Origin: Akanthomyces muscarius
Lineage: Eukaryota; Ascomycota; Sordariomycetes; Hypocreales; Cordycipitaceae
NCBI RefSeq assembly: GCF_028009165.1
Contig: NC_079243.1
Span: 2,914,001 to 2,978,000, forward strand
Direction: 5' to 3'
DNA: 64,000 bases
This document shows positions 1 through 11,263 of this stretch, piece after piece. Position numbers and translations under genes: made by a program. Positions within the stretch are counted from its first letter, which is position 1, and every line of letters begins with the position of its first letter. The notes below the pieces were generated by a model, which saw nothing but the letters and a program-made list of their open reading frames with translations, had not been told where the DNA came from and searched no databases.

Positions 1-16
1 ACACACACGCACGCAC

Positions 17-1053
17 ATGACTTTTATTTTTATTTTTACAACGTATATCCAAGATGAGCGGCCGCAACTCCTTCAACAGCAATTCCGTAGTCTCCACGTC
101 GCGACCTCCAGTCCATGGATCCATGTCGACCTGGACAATGGCACTGCCACGGCGGTTACGACGGAGGCAGAAATGCAACAGCCGGCACTGGAGTTTCAGC
201 AGAAGCTGGGCCGCAATCGTCCTGGGACTGTGGTGTCCACGTTCCAACGATTTGAGGACGTTGATGTGGCCTGTCTCAAGGCGATCCTGTGCTTGCAGCC
301 GCCGTGCCGCACCGGCCCACTGCTCCCAAGTTATGTACAAGTTCTGCGGTCTGCGACGCGCAATCGCCAGATTACCTTCGTGTCGCGGTTCACCTTTTTC
401 GAAAACCCAGACCCGGGGGCCGTCGTGGCGATGCTGGAGCAGGTGGGAGAGGTGCCGAGACGCCAGAGCTCGGCCTTTTCTGCGTGGATTCAGTCGCCGT
501 CGCAACAGCAGCAGCAGGCGTCTGGACAGTTTGCCGGGACCTTCGGACGGCAGCAGCAGCAGCAGCCACGGTCCCGTGCAGACGAGACCTTGACACCCCG
601 TCAACGCCGTCGCCACCGCCGCCGCCGCCGCCGTCGCAACCACCGCAGCCACCAAAACTGGTAAGAACAAGCTGTTTGGCTCCAAGGTCGCTGCCGCTGT
701 CGTTGTCCTGCCGACACGCGGCAGGCCGCCGAGGAGCAGTTGGTCGAGACAGAGGACGCTGTTCCTGCTGCTCCGCCGCTTGTAACACAGGCAGGCACGG
801 CCAACGCTGCGGAGGTGGACGCAGTCGGACGAGGACCTCCTTGACTACTCCGACGAGGACGAGTCCGTCGAGGAAGGTTGCTCGAAAGGCCAGGCTCCAC
901 GAGCTCAGCCGCGGACTGGAAGATCCCGACCGCGCCTACGACGATGCCTCCGGGAAGGCGTTGGCCGGGGCGTTCGAGGTGGTCAACCAGAATAAGCAGG
1001 CGCTGGAAGACTTCAGGGCAAAAGAATACCCAAAAAAAATTCTGCAGGCATAA
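17..1053 (+). pseudogene. decayed coding stretch with poly-Q, frame broken
   Basis: I do not recognise a family. The first part (to about 662) reads as ordinary protein sequence with balanced composition, then two glutamine runs (CAG repeats near 505-525 and 551-567) and an Arg/Pro-rich CGC repeat at 605-640. After that, protein-like sequence continues only by changing frame: a Lys/Ala/Val-rich stretch near 655-710, a Glu/Ala/Pro-rich stretch near 715-830, an acidic stretch containing LLDYSDEDES near 838-872, and a C-terminal-like stretch ending with a stop at 1051-1053. No splice sites of good quality explain the shifts, so I read it as a gene degraded by indels. It may begin upstream of the window. 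A strange multi-intron gene cannot be excluded. It lies 423 bp from the end of the convergent oxidoreductase gene. Confidence 0.35.
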
Positions 1054-1475
1054 AATGCCAATATTCGCTATTTTTTTGGAGGCCACAACGGCCATGTAGG
1101 ACAACACGGGGCATAAAGTGTCAGTTTCTAATAAAAGAAATTGCTTTATTTCGTCGTTTAATATAACCAGATTGACCACATCCACAACAATTGACGTGAT
1201 TGTACATGTATTGAAGTACGGATGGCAGCTACTTAATTCTCTACTCATGTCACGCTATTTGCATGTCTTGGCGCCTTTTAGTCTGTCGTACGTGCAGCTT
1301 TTGTCTGCATTGAACGCTGTGCATTCTTTTGCCTCGACGTTGTATTTCTTTTGCGTGCTTTTTGCTGAACTGTTGCTCGCCAATCAACTCGAGCCAGGCC
1401 CGCGCGACCGTCGCCCCCCCAATGAAGCGCCTGCCCTGGCACTCGTTTTCTGCCGCTGGAAGTTTTCTAGTTCAT
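1054..1475. other. intergenic, 3' region of the oxidoreductase
   Basis: AT-richer stretch holding the presumed 3' untranslated end of the minus-strand oxidoreductase and the tail of the decayed stretch. I see no gene in it. Confidence 0.5.
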
Positions 1476-3256
1476 CTAGCTTGCGTCTGTGTCCTTGACG
1501 CCGATGCTAGCCTGCTTAAACTGAGCAAAGTCCACCACACAGCTCTCCGTGCGCGCCTTCTCGGCCGCAAATACAAGCAAATGAGAATCCAAAATATCGT
1601 CAACAGTGACGTGGAGAACACTCTGACTGCCTTCCGCGACGGCGCTGACAAAGGCACGAGCGAGACCTGTGTCGCCACCACCATGGTAGCCGCCATCCAG
1701 CTTGGGTGTGTGGTGCTTGCTTGTCCGCGAAAGGAAGTCAAAGACATCCTAGATTGATGATTAGTACGTATGTAAAATATGTGGAAATATGAAGCTCACA
1801 AAAGTAGTCATGTCGCCAATGAGCTCGCCCTTGGTGCCCTGAATGCGCGTGCCACGTTGGCAAACAGACTCGGTGACTGTGAATTTTGTCAGTAAGGCTA
1901 AACACAAGTCCAGTTAGATCGCCATACATGCAGACATGGTGACACTGGCCGTGATGCCGCCTTCGTACTGGATATTAACAATTTGGTGGTCCACGACATC
2001 ATTGTCCCCTTCGTAAACGCAGGTGCCGTAGATTGTTCTGTTCAGCGCCTCGGTCACGTTTTCGATGTCGAGAACTTCGGAATCGACAAAATGCCTAGCC
2101 CACTGCATACATCGAGTCATTAGCCTGGGACGAAGAAGAAACAGAAGGACAGTGGTGGGTACCTTCTCAACATCTCCTTTCAGGGTATCAATATAGATCT
2201 TCTTGGCACTCCACACACAGTCCTGTTCGTGGGGACATTCGAGACAGCGCTTGGCAGATCCGGCTTCGGCTGGTTTTTGCGACTTTTTAAAGTGGCGCAG
2301 AGAGCCAAATGAATGCACTTTGGTGGGCTTGAGTCCTGAAAGGTAAAAATTGACAATGTCAATGTCGCTTCCAACGTCAGCCTTTATTGCCGTGCGTGTG
2401 GCCAGTTCGACAGAAGCTTACTGGCAAGATTTCGTCAAGAGCGCAAACGAGGAATCGGCCTCTTTGTGCCAGTTTCCGCGCACGTACGAGTGCGCAAAGT
2501 GCTGGTTGCCGACGGGCTCGATATGCTGGATGTTGATGATTTCGCCGAGGGCACCGGAGTCGATAATGTCCTTGACAGCGCGATTGTATGGCGAATAGCG
2601 AAGAACTAACAGAGAGTTAGTACAAGCACTGGCCGATGATCATAGGGCGGACTGGCGCATACCATGGCCCATGCCAAAGACTTTCGGCGATGTGGCGTTT
2701 GCTAGGTTACGAATCTTAACGCAGTCGGCAACCGAGGTAGCCATGGGCTTTTCGCACAGAATATGGTACCCTAGCTCCGCAAAATCTTCGACAGCTTCGA
2801 CATGTTGGTGGTCCTTCGCCGTGTTAGTCTCAGCACTGCTGTGATGATGATCGTCTCTTACCTGGACAGCGATGACGATTGCATCAGCGATTTTGCCTTT
2901 GGCTTTGAGGTCCTTCCAATTTGAAAACTGCAAGTCTTCTTTGATGCTTTGGAAAAGGTCGCCGTGTTAGTGATGTCACCTCTGGACTGTCTCGCGTAAA
3001 CGTTCGACTTGCCTGTGTTTGCGCGAAAAGACACCACGTCTGTGTCTGCTCGGCTCGGCTACAGCGACAACCTTGGCGAGCTCTGGATTTTCGAGAGCGT
3101 AACCAGCATAAGTCTAATAAAATCGGCTGGTGAGGGCGTGCGCAGGGAAATCTGCAAATGCGGGGGAAGGCTTACAGTGCCACGGCTACCAGCGCCAACG
3201 ACCACAATCGTGACAGGCTTGGCCGTGTGGCCGTTGCTTTGCGGGGCGGAAGCCAT
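1476..3256 (-). CDS. Gfo/Idh/MocA family NAD(P)-dependent oxidoreductase
   Basis: Predicted cytosolic NAD(P)-dependent sugar- or inositol-type dehydrogenase; the substrate cannot be told from sequence. Nine exons (3256-3176, 3113-3013, 2946-2862, 2813-2663, 2605-2422, 2367-2163, 2102-1928, 1876-1800, 1748-1476) join to 443 codons plus stop, the usual length for the fungal family. The Rossmann start VVVGAGSRG is at residues 18-26, the EKP motif with the catalytic/cofactor lysine is K111, and the fungal-family motif LTKSCHDIDI is created exactly by splicing exons 5 and 6. The C-terminal part carries a Cys-rich segment (CLECPHEQDC) and a GGYHGGGD loop. Seven introns are GT-AG and 48-62 nt long; intron 2 (3012-2947) appears to be GC-AG. 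The start is the first ATG before the Rossmann fold. It is divergent from the MFS gene, with about 1 kb between. Confidence 0.85.
2947..3012 (-). other. GC-AG intron (intron 2 of the oxidoreductase)
   Basis: Donor GCAAGT, CTAAC branch-like element near the 3' end, acceptor CAAAG. This is the only splice choice I found that keeps frame between the exon ending in SRKH and the exon beginning SIKEDLQF. The GT sites nearby would leave an intron of about 40 nt or break the frame. Confidence 0.6.
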
Positions 3257-4272
3257 GCTTAGACTGTCAACTGGTTCTCGAACAAAGTTTCTTCAATATC
3301 TACAGATATCCTTAGTCGCACAAAGCGGCGCAATATGAAGCATATGATAGTGTACAGTTGAAGATGATTAATGGGGGCGTGGCCATTGGCCCAACGCGGC
3401 CCATACGTTACATGGAGCACTGTGCCTCCACGTGGGGGAGCGCTGCCGTTTGCTCGTCAGGCCATGTCCGCCTTCCAACTTCGACGTCCCATCAACATGC
3501 GCTTTTGGAAAAGCCTGTGAATTTTGTGAATGACGAACCGACATCAGATCCGGCGTTGCTTTCCATGGGGTTGATATCGTAAACCCGAGTCGCGGAATAG
3601 CTTGGCTTGGCACTATGCAGACATGACAGCTTCCGCCCGTGTTCCGTGGGGGGGGGGGGGGGGGGGGGGGGGGCAGAATCGATCCTGTGCTGCGCTAGCC
3701 TTTTCCCCGGCCGTGGCGACAATCGCTCCCCGTACGAGAGAAATGATGTCAATCCTCTTATCAGGGTCTGGGGGATTCGCGTTCTGTTATAGCCACCATC
3801 TCTGGACCAGCTCAGTCGCTGCTCTCATTCCTACGTCACTTTACCCATTGTCCTTTTGTCGCCTCACCTGCTAACTAGACTCGGTGGATCTGCAAAAAAG
3901 GTACGAGCTCCCGAGCCGACGAAGGTTTCGTTACGAGCCCAACCCTGCCGCTAGCACGCTGGGGCAAGAAATGCGGACCGAGCTCGAGCTCGTGTGCCAG
4001 TTGACTGCCCTGGGGCCTGGCTAAAATAGAAGCGAAGGAAACGTAGCAATTAGGCCCTGGGGCAAAAAGTAAACGGACGCACGCGCTGTCTGGAGATTGT
4101 GCTAGCCTCTGAAAGCCGTCGCCGCTTTGCGGAGACCCCGGCATTTGAGCCGCCCTTGTTTCAACAATAAAATATTCCCGGCATCTATTTCAGATCCTTC
4201 ATTTATCGTGCATTCATTGACATCGGCTCTCTCTCGTCTCTGCAGTCTTGCTCTTGCAAAATACCTGTCACC
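3257..4272. other. divergent promoter region
   Basis: About 1 kb between the divergent oxidoreductase and MFS genes. It holds the presumed promoters of both and a 27-G homopolymer at 3648-3674. I see no coding sequence or RNA gene. Confidence 0.6.
3648..3674 (+). repeat. poly-G homopolymer, 27 nt
   Basis: Uninterrupted run of 27 G on the plus strand. It lies roughly midway between two divergent start codons (3256 and 4273). It is capable in principle of forming intramolecular G-quadruplexes. Confidence 0.95.
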
Positions 4273-5961
4273 ATGATAGAGCTATCACAGGTCCAGGTTG
4301 GAAACCTTCGATGTCAGTATTTACCGGCACGACGACCGCGCGTCCCTGACCGATCGGAAAAGCTAATCTCAAGCCACAGACAATTCGCCATGGGCGCAGG
4401 TTGTCATCGTCGGCTTCGTCGCGTTTTGTTCCGTCGGCATGCACAGCGCCATCAGCAACCTCGGCGCCGGTGGTATGCAGGACGTACAGCTGAGCGACAT
4501 TGCCAACAGCGTCCTTTACGGCTGCTTCTTCCTCGGCGGCTTCTTCGCCGGTAGTGTCAATGTACGTTTCCACAAAGTTTGGGCAATTTTCGAAAATAGA
4601 TCTTGTCAGACTAACATCGTCGTGGCATGTAGAATATCCTAGGTCCTCGTGTGACGCTTTCCATCGGTACTACCGGATATGCCCTCTATCTCGGATCGCT
4701 CTGGAACTTCCAGGTCAACGGCACGCGCTGGTTTCTCATTCTCGCCGGCGCTATTCTCGGCTTCAGCGCGTCGCTGTTCTGGGCCGCCCAGGGCGCCGTC
4801 ATGATGTCCTACCCGACCGAAAAGGACAAGGGCCGCAGCTACAGCGTCTTTTGGTCCATTTTCCAGCTCGGCACCCTCATCGGCTCCGCCATTGCTCTCG
4901 CCATTTCTTACCACAGCAACATGCCCTCTGTCGGCACGGGCGTGTACACGGCCATCATCGTCATCCAGCTGACGTCCATTGTCACTAGCTGGCTCGTCCT
5001 GCCGCCGCACCTCGTCGTCCGCGGTGACGGCACCAAGGTCGAGATTCAGGCGTCGCTGGGGCCGAGGCAGGAGGCCAAGGAGTTTATCCGCATGTTCAAG
5101 GACTGGCGCATGCTGGCTCTCTTTCCCATGTTCTTCGCTTCCAACTACTTTTACTCGTACCAGGGTGCCATTACAACCTTTCTCTTCAACGGCCGCACTC
5201 GTGCTCTCGTCGCCCTGCTCACCGGTCTGGGCTCCATCATCGGCTCCATCATAATTGGTCTTCTGACTGACACGTTGCCTTTTTCGCGCCGAAACCGTTC
5301 CCTCGTCGCAAGTGGCGCCGTTTTCCTGCTGGTTTGCGCAGTATGGGGTGGCGGTGTCGCCTTCCAGCTGGATTTCAAGCGTGGCGATACTGTGCTCAGG
5401 GGCCAGCCTCTTCCTTGGGACTGGACTGATAGCCCTGCGGGGGGACCCATTGTAATGATGTTTGCTTGTAAGTCAAGGAACAGTTTTGAAAGCTTCAGAG
5501 ACCGCATCAATTAACTTTGAAACAGACTATGTTGTCGATGCGGCCTTCCAAGGTCTCGCCTACTATACCATGTCGGCCATCACCAATGAGCCTTTCAAGC
5601 TCGCCCGCATGGCTGCTTACTACAAAGGCATCCAGTCGGCCGGTGCCGCCGTGTCTTTCGGCATGGATGCAGTAGAGGTACGCCAGCGACAACTCCAAGT
5701 CGAAGTCCTCGACTGCACGAGAAAGTGGTGCATATCGCTAACACATGCACGCAGACGCCCTACCTTGGCGAGATTCTCCTCTCGTGGCTCCTCATTGTCG
5801 TCTCGCTGCCTCTTTGCGGGCTGGTACTCATGAAGATTCGCGAGTCCAATTATGATGTGGAGGAAGTCGCTCGAGTGGATGATGACGTCGAGAACTCTGG
5901 GCTTACCAAGGCCGTGACTCCATCATCGGCAACGGCTGCCGATCAAGTGGAGGATCATTAG
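4273..5961 (+). CDS. MFS transporter, UNC93/DUF895-like
   Basis: Multi-pass plasma-membrane or endomembrane protein of the fungal UNC93-like (DUF895) branch of the major facilitators; the cargo is unknown. Five exons (4273-4312, 4380-4561, 4633-5467, 5526-5677, 5755-5961) give 471 residues. After splicing, the N-terminus runs into the first membrane helix (SPWAQVVIVGFVAFCSVGMHSA). The conserved segment around FWAAQGAVMMSYPTEKDKGR and SVFWSIFQLGTLIGS is characteristic of this branch. About eleven or twelve hydrophobic segments are visible, and the tail is acidic and hydrophilic. The start at 4273 has a CACC context and its intron (donor GTCAGT, 67 nt) fits better than an alternative start at 4311, which would need a 38-nt intron. 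It lies between a dehydrogenase and a P450 and could be an exporter or importer for a related metabolite (inference). Confidence 0.85.
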
Positions 5962-7059
5962 ACACTGCGCATATTATAAAGTCATCTTGCATAATTATAT
6001 AGACACAAATAGACGCTGATAGAATAATAGTAGTTGAAATTGCTCTACTTGCGGTGCAAGCTGCTCGCGTTGCTCAAGCTGCTGCAGTTGCTAGCCATGG
6101 GTGGTGCTGATCTCTAAGCTGAGCCGCGCGATTTGAATGCGAACGAGCCTTTGGAATCCGGTTGACACGCGCAGTATAGCTCATGCGACAACTGGCGCAG
6201 GTTTTTTTTTCTTTTCTTTTCTTTTTCATGTGCCCGCCAATATAATTACTCTGCGTGCATAATGAGCTCCATGCGCGTGCAGTCCCAAAATATGGAGGCA
6301 GCAACGGGATAGCGCGGGAGATGCCGACCTAAAATACAAGAAACTGGGGAAATGGTAAGAATAATAGAAATAGAAGAAATACAAGGACTTATTCACTGAA
6401 TACTGTTTGATATTTCTGCTAAACCTCTTATTCTATTAGATCGGCGTCTTCCTTGTCAGATTTATGGGCAGTACAGCTCCATCTCGACATGGTCTCATCC
6501 ATGCAGACCACAGACTCGATTTTCCAAGACCTGCCGTGTCTGGCCGGGGCCTCGACTGCCAAACCCCTTTAGATCCGGAGAAATCAGATCACGGCGTGAA
6601 ATCACATGAGAATTGTAGCAGCAGCTTTCAAACCAGACCAATCGCTCTCCGCAACCCGTCACATGTGGCGAGCGCTGGACTGTCCGTCGTCTGTTGCCGC
6701 ATGGCTAGATATAATCGATGTCACTCCTGGAGAGCAAGGCTGCATCTCCGTCTATTCGGCTTCAGTCATCCAAGCGAACCGCAGCGATTCGTCATTACCG
6801 CTCTCCACAAGATCTTTTCTGGGGTTGGGGCCCCTATACTGCGTGTTTTAATCCTGCAAGTTGACGTATGAAATGGCTAATATCAAGCAGACTGCTTTCT
6901 GTTCCGAAAAGAGAGATACTGGAAAGATACATTCCGGCGACTTCTCATGAGTTTCTACTAAATATAAATAGTCGTCATATTCCGGCTCTCGGTGTAATTT
7001 GGTCAAGCCTACTCCTTGACGCGCCTTCTGCAGCCACATGGGTAGATTGCCTGATAAAA
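5962..7059. other. intergenic, P450 promoter
   Basis: 3' end of the MFS gene and upstream region of the P450. AT-rich blocks occur near 5970-6030 and 6340-6440. No convincing gene. Confidence 0.55.
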
Positions 7060-8930
7060 ATGGAGTCAGTACACCATCTTCCAAGCGCACTCTTCTTACT
7101 ATCTTGCATCGGTATTTCTGCGGCCTTCATCTGGAAGTTTCTCATCCACCCCGTGTATCTATGTCCGTTGGCCTCGGTTCCTGCGGCACATCCTCTGGCC
7201 AATGTGACCCCTCTTTGGATCCTATGGCAGCGCTTCCGGAGACGGGAGTTTGAAATTGTCACCGCGGCGCTAAAGAAGTTTGGCCCTTATGTTAGACTTG
7301 GTCCCGCAGAGCTAGCGATGAATTCCAAGTCTGATATGAATGACGTGTATGGGGTGGGCAGACGCAATTTCGACAAACACGCAAGCTATGATGCCTTTAT
7401 CACTCACGGGTATGCAAACACCTCCTTCGAAATGCAGAAGATACTGACTGAGTAAAAACTGCCGATAGACAACGAAACATCTTTACGGCGCTGTCTCACG
7501 AACATGCCGTGCCCCGACGTCGCATCGCGCCAATATACGCGCGCAAATTCGTGCAGGCCAATGCACATGTCCGCGCCATACTACACACAATGATTTATCA
7601 ACGAATGTTGCCCATTCTCAATGATGCATCGCAGTCAGCCACACAAGCCATCGACATTCTCCCCATGCTGCAGTCGTACACTATCGACTTTACCGTAGCC
7701 TTTGTCTTTGGCCTGTCGCGCGGCACCAACTTCATGCTCGACGCGACGGCGAGAGACGAGTGGCTCGAGGCATATGTCCTGTCTTATCCCGCCGACTGCA
7801 TGTTCTGGCTACAGGAATGCGCTGCGTTGACTAGATTTGTGCAGTACCTGGGCCTGGGAGACTGGCTGTTGCCGAAAGGTCATGACGCGGCGCGCAAGTT
7901 TCTGGACGACTGGACCCTGGAGAGAATGAGACAGGCTGAATACGTGTTCCAATGCAACGGGGAGTCTGGCAGTAGTTTTGAGAGCGGCGATTTCCCAATC
8001 TTGTACGACACTATCAAAGCGGGGTTTGCCAAATCTGCTGGACTCGACGATTGCTTTGCACCTGACGCTCAGCAAGAACTCGAACTTGCGAGTGAGTGCT
8101 TCAATCATATCCGTAAGTCAATCGATGTTGTGGCGACTAAAGAGTCCTGTACTGATGTTCAACCACTGCAGTCGCTGCCAGAGACACATTTGGTAAGCAC
8201 AGAACTGTAATGTGCCAAACAGCAAGTTGAATATTTTTCTAGGCATATCATTTACATATATTTTGTACAAAATATCGCAAGATTTTAGCGCTCAGGGAGA
8301 ACTTCGCAAAGAGCTCATTTCCATCGAATCGCCAGTCGTCGACAGCGATACCCGATTCGTGCTGCCCGACTCCCGCAAGCTTACCGATCTACCCCTCCTG
8401 AACGCCGTCATTCACGAGGGCCTACGTCTACGGAATAACATGCCCGACGCGGAGCCACGCCTCACGCCTCGTGGCTACCACAGCTCAGATATTGGCAGCC
8501 TGCGCCGTCTGCCGCCTGGTATCCGCGTAGGGGCCTACTTCTGGACACTGCATCGCGACGAGGCGGTGTTCCCGAACCCGGAAACCTGGGATCCGAGTCG
8601 CTGGATGGGGGCCGACGACAAGAATAAAAACCCAAACAAGTATATGTATGCTTTCGGTCACGGCAGCAGAGGCTGCGTCGGACAGCAGCTAGCCATGGAG
8701 CGTAAGTATGGCGTGGTGTGGTCGCGCGACTCGCTTGCGGGCTTCTTTTTTTGGCAGCATCACTGACCGCCGACCCAATCCTAGTCATGCGCTATGCCAT
8801 AGCAGCGATTTACACAAACTACAGGACATCAGTGGCCGACGAAAGCGAATATCCAGGCGACGAGGGCTTCGTCGGGGGGGACTGCCGCGAAAAGCTGTTT
8901 CTCCGTTTCGAGCCGATTGTTAGTCTGTAG
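7060..8930 (+). CDS. cytochrome P450 monooxygenase
   Basis: ER-anchored heme-thiolate monooxygenase; the substrate is unknown. Five exons (7060-7409, 7469-8112, 8172-8192, 8243-8701, 8785-8930) join to 539 residues, a normal fungal P450 length. An N-terminal membrane anchor (about residues 7-30) is followed by a short proline-containing hinge. GPYVRLGPAEL and NFDKHASYDAFI are typical of the fungal N-terminal domain. The I-helix reads LAARDTFG (332-339), with Ala where the usual A/G-G-x-D/E-T has Gly. The K-helix ExxR is E397-R400 (HEGLR), a PETWDPSRW segment follows, and the heme loop FGHGSRGCVG puts the ligand at C483. All catalytic elements are therefore present. Exon 3 is a 21-nt microexon that encodes the I-helix motif. 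It lies 1.1 kb downstream of the MFS gene on the same strand. Confidence 0.9.
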
Positions 8931-10913
8931 CGCAGTCAAGGCAGCACGCAGCAAAAAAAAAAAGCTCAAGGACAAAAAGTAGACAAAAAAAGGTGTTGAG
9001 ATGCAAAGTAACCAGACGTTGCAAGTACTACAGACTAAAAGGCGCCAAGGCATGCAAACCAGGTACTAGCTGCAAATCGGCCACATGGTCGGTGCGACAT
9101 TGCACAGGGAGCTTAATGCTAGAGAAAAGCTTGGCAGCACGGAAAGCTGGAGAAGTAAAGACAACTCCTCGGAGGGTGACGGGGGAGTCGAGGGAAGCAA
9201 CATGGCAAGGCTCGTTAGTGCATGCGTCTCGGGGGCCCTGTCAGCTCGAGGGACATCTCGTGGCCAGGAAATTTTTAAAAGAGGAGACGAGACGAATCGG
9301 AAGCAGGCAGTCTGGCAGCGATGAAATGAATAGGATCCAGAAAAAAAGCATTTGAGAGAGGCATTTAATTTTGGCCATGTTTTGTGACGGCACTAGCATC
9401 GATCCAGCCTACCGCCGCGCCACTTTTCATCACAGCCTCGCGACAGGGTTACGTAGCTTATTTCTGGGAGATGGCATGTTGTTTTTTCGTGTGCGCAGGC
9501 TCGAGTCGCACGTTTCCAGTGGCAATGTTGTAAAAAAGAAAGGAAGCAAAGGGAGGTGGGTGACGACGTGCAAAGGGTGTCGGGACTCGCTCGACCGGTA
9601 AGCAGGACTGGCATTTTGGCGTTGCTGGATGAAAGCGGCTGGCAACGCGACAAAGCCCACCCTTCCCCCTCTTCCCGCCGTCCCTAGGGTCTTATGCCAA
9701 TCGAGCACAGGGCTTGGCTTGTGGAAACGGGTGACGCTGCCGAGGGGTCTAAGCATGGCGTTGCCTGCTGCCCCCTTGCCACACGGTATGACATCAGACC
9801 GCCTCAGCTTCAAAGGGAGTCATTGGCAGTGTTTGCTTGCATCCTTCGGTGCTCGTTGCGGTTGTGCTTGCTCGATGGCAACAGGAAGAAGCAGAGAGTG
9901 GCGGGAGCAGCACCGCCTATATATACTGGCTGCAAGCGTGCAAGAGCCAGCTCAGAACGCTCGAGCTGCAGAGCCAAAGCAACTGCTGAGACAACGTATT
10001 CTCCAACGGGGAACTTTTTAAATTATATGAGGATGCGTCTTCTTCACGAGAGGGGGCTGCAAGAGAGGGCAAGCCAGAAATCCCTCAACCGCAGCCATGC
10101 CAGAAGAAGAAGGCCAGCAGCACTGCCCACCTACTTCTTACCCTGCGGCTAATCGGCATGCCGCTCACAGACTCCATCCAACTCGCAAACTAGAGACAAC
10201 GACAGTCCAGCGCCGGAGGCAGCCCGCAGGTTTATTGCTAGTCTCTGACATGGCCCGCCCTCGCCGATCCAGCGCCAAAACGGCATCCCGCCAGCCGACG
10301 GTAAACAAAGAACAGCCTGGGCTTGCAGCTCCTTTCCACTAGCCTCATGCACTCCGTAGCTCGTCGGCCAACGGGGGGCCACTTCACTTTGAGGGTCGAC
10401 TCGGCTACGTCCAAGCTGCTCGACCACGCCATCCACATGCCACCCACCCACACTAGGATCATTGCCCGCCGCTCGTTTGGGTGGTGGCTCTGGGTGGGTG
10501 GGCTTGTCATTTTTTTCTTCCCAAGCAAAGGCTGAAGGAAAACTGGGTGCGGCATTGCTGCCTTTCCTAAACGGGCAACGCCAACGTAATATGAGGGCTG
10601 TGGTTGGTTGTTCCTCCATAACCACACCAAGCTCGCCGACATATGGCCATCTGTTAACGAGGTTCATGATGTCCGAAACGGGCATCGCAAAAGCTTCACA
10701 TTCTCGCCCATTGGCCCGCCCATCCCATGCCCGCCGCACGCACTCAGCCAGGCCAGAAAAACAATCGGTGCGCAGTCCGCGGCGGCCTAGAGTCCTCTGG
10801 GTCCTCCCCCCTCCTTCTCGGTCCCAGCTCATCACCTTTTTTTTCTCTGCGCGGCTGCGGCGTGCGTGATATAAGTAGAGGGAATTTTTCTTTCAATCCC
10901 AGCCTTTTCGTAA
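8931..10913. other. intergenic, no gene seen
   Basis: About 2 kb between the P450 stop and the TATA-like element of the IIC ATPase. Short open frames on both strands show no recognisable protein. Poly-A and poly-T tracts occur near 8950 and 10840. Confidence 0.5.
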
Positions 10914-10921
10914 TATAAATA
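10914..10921 (+). promoter_or_regulatory. TATA-like box of the IIC ATPase gene
   Basis: TATAAATA about 340 bp before the start codon. It is followed by a pyrimidine-rich stretch (about 10975-11215) of the kind that precedes strongly expressed fungal genes. The assignment is inference. Confidence 0.35.
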
Positions 10922-11216
10922 CAAGTACATGCAGGATACTTGGTAGAGGTTCCCTTGCTGTTACATTCCATTGCACACCTTGCCCTCGGCCGCTACCCTC
11001 CTCCTCGCCGCTCTTTGCATCCTTCCCTGCCCTTTCCCTGCCCTGTTGGCCAATACCGCCTCTTCACACACCGTATTTGGTTATTGCTCTGCATTAGCCC
11101 TGTCTCTTGTTGTTGTCATTGTCTGAAAATCCCTCTTTACACGTCCAAAGTCCCTCTTCACCTGCTTCTGTCGGCAGCTCTCGTCACGAGTACCTGTACC
11201 AAAAAGTACATTCCCT

Positions 11217-11253
11217 ACACACACACACACACACGCACACACACATACACACA
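11217..11253 (+). repeat. CA dinucleotide microsatellite in the 5' leader
   Basis: Nearly pure (AC)n with three interruptions, ending about 10 nt before the ATPase start codon. The reading frame stays open through it, so length changes would not necessarily disrupt an N-terminal extension, but the ATG at 11264 is the better start. Confidence 0.9.
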
Positions 11254-11263
11254 TCCATCTGTT

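Noticed and set aside
10940..11263. N-terminal extension of the IIC ATPase through an open frame
   Set aside because: The stretch is pyrimidine-rich leader and a CA repeat with no ATG in this frame before 11264.
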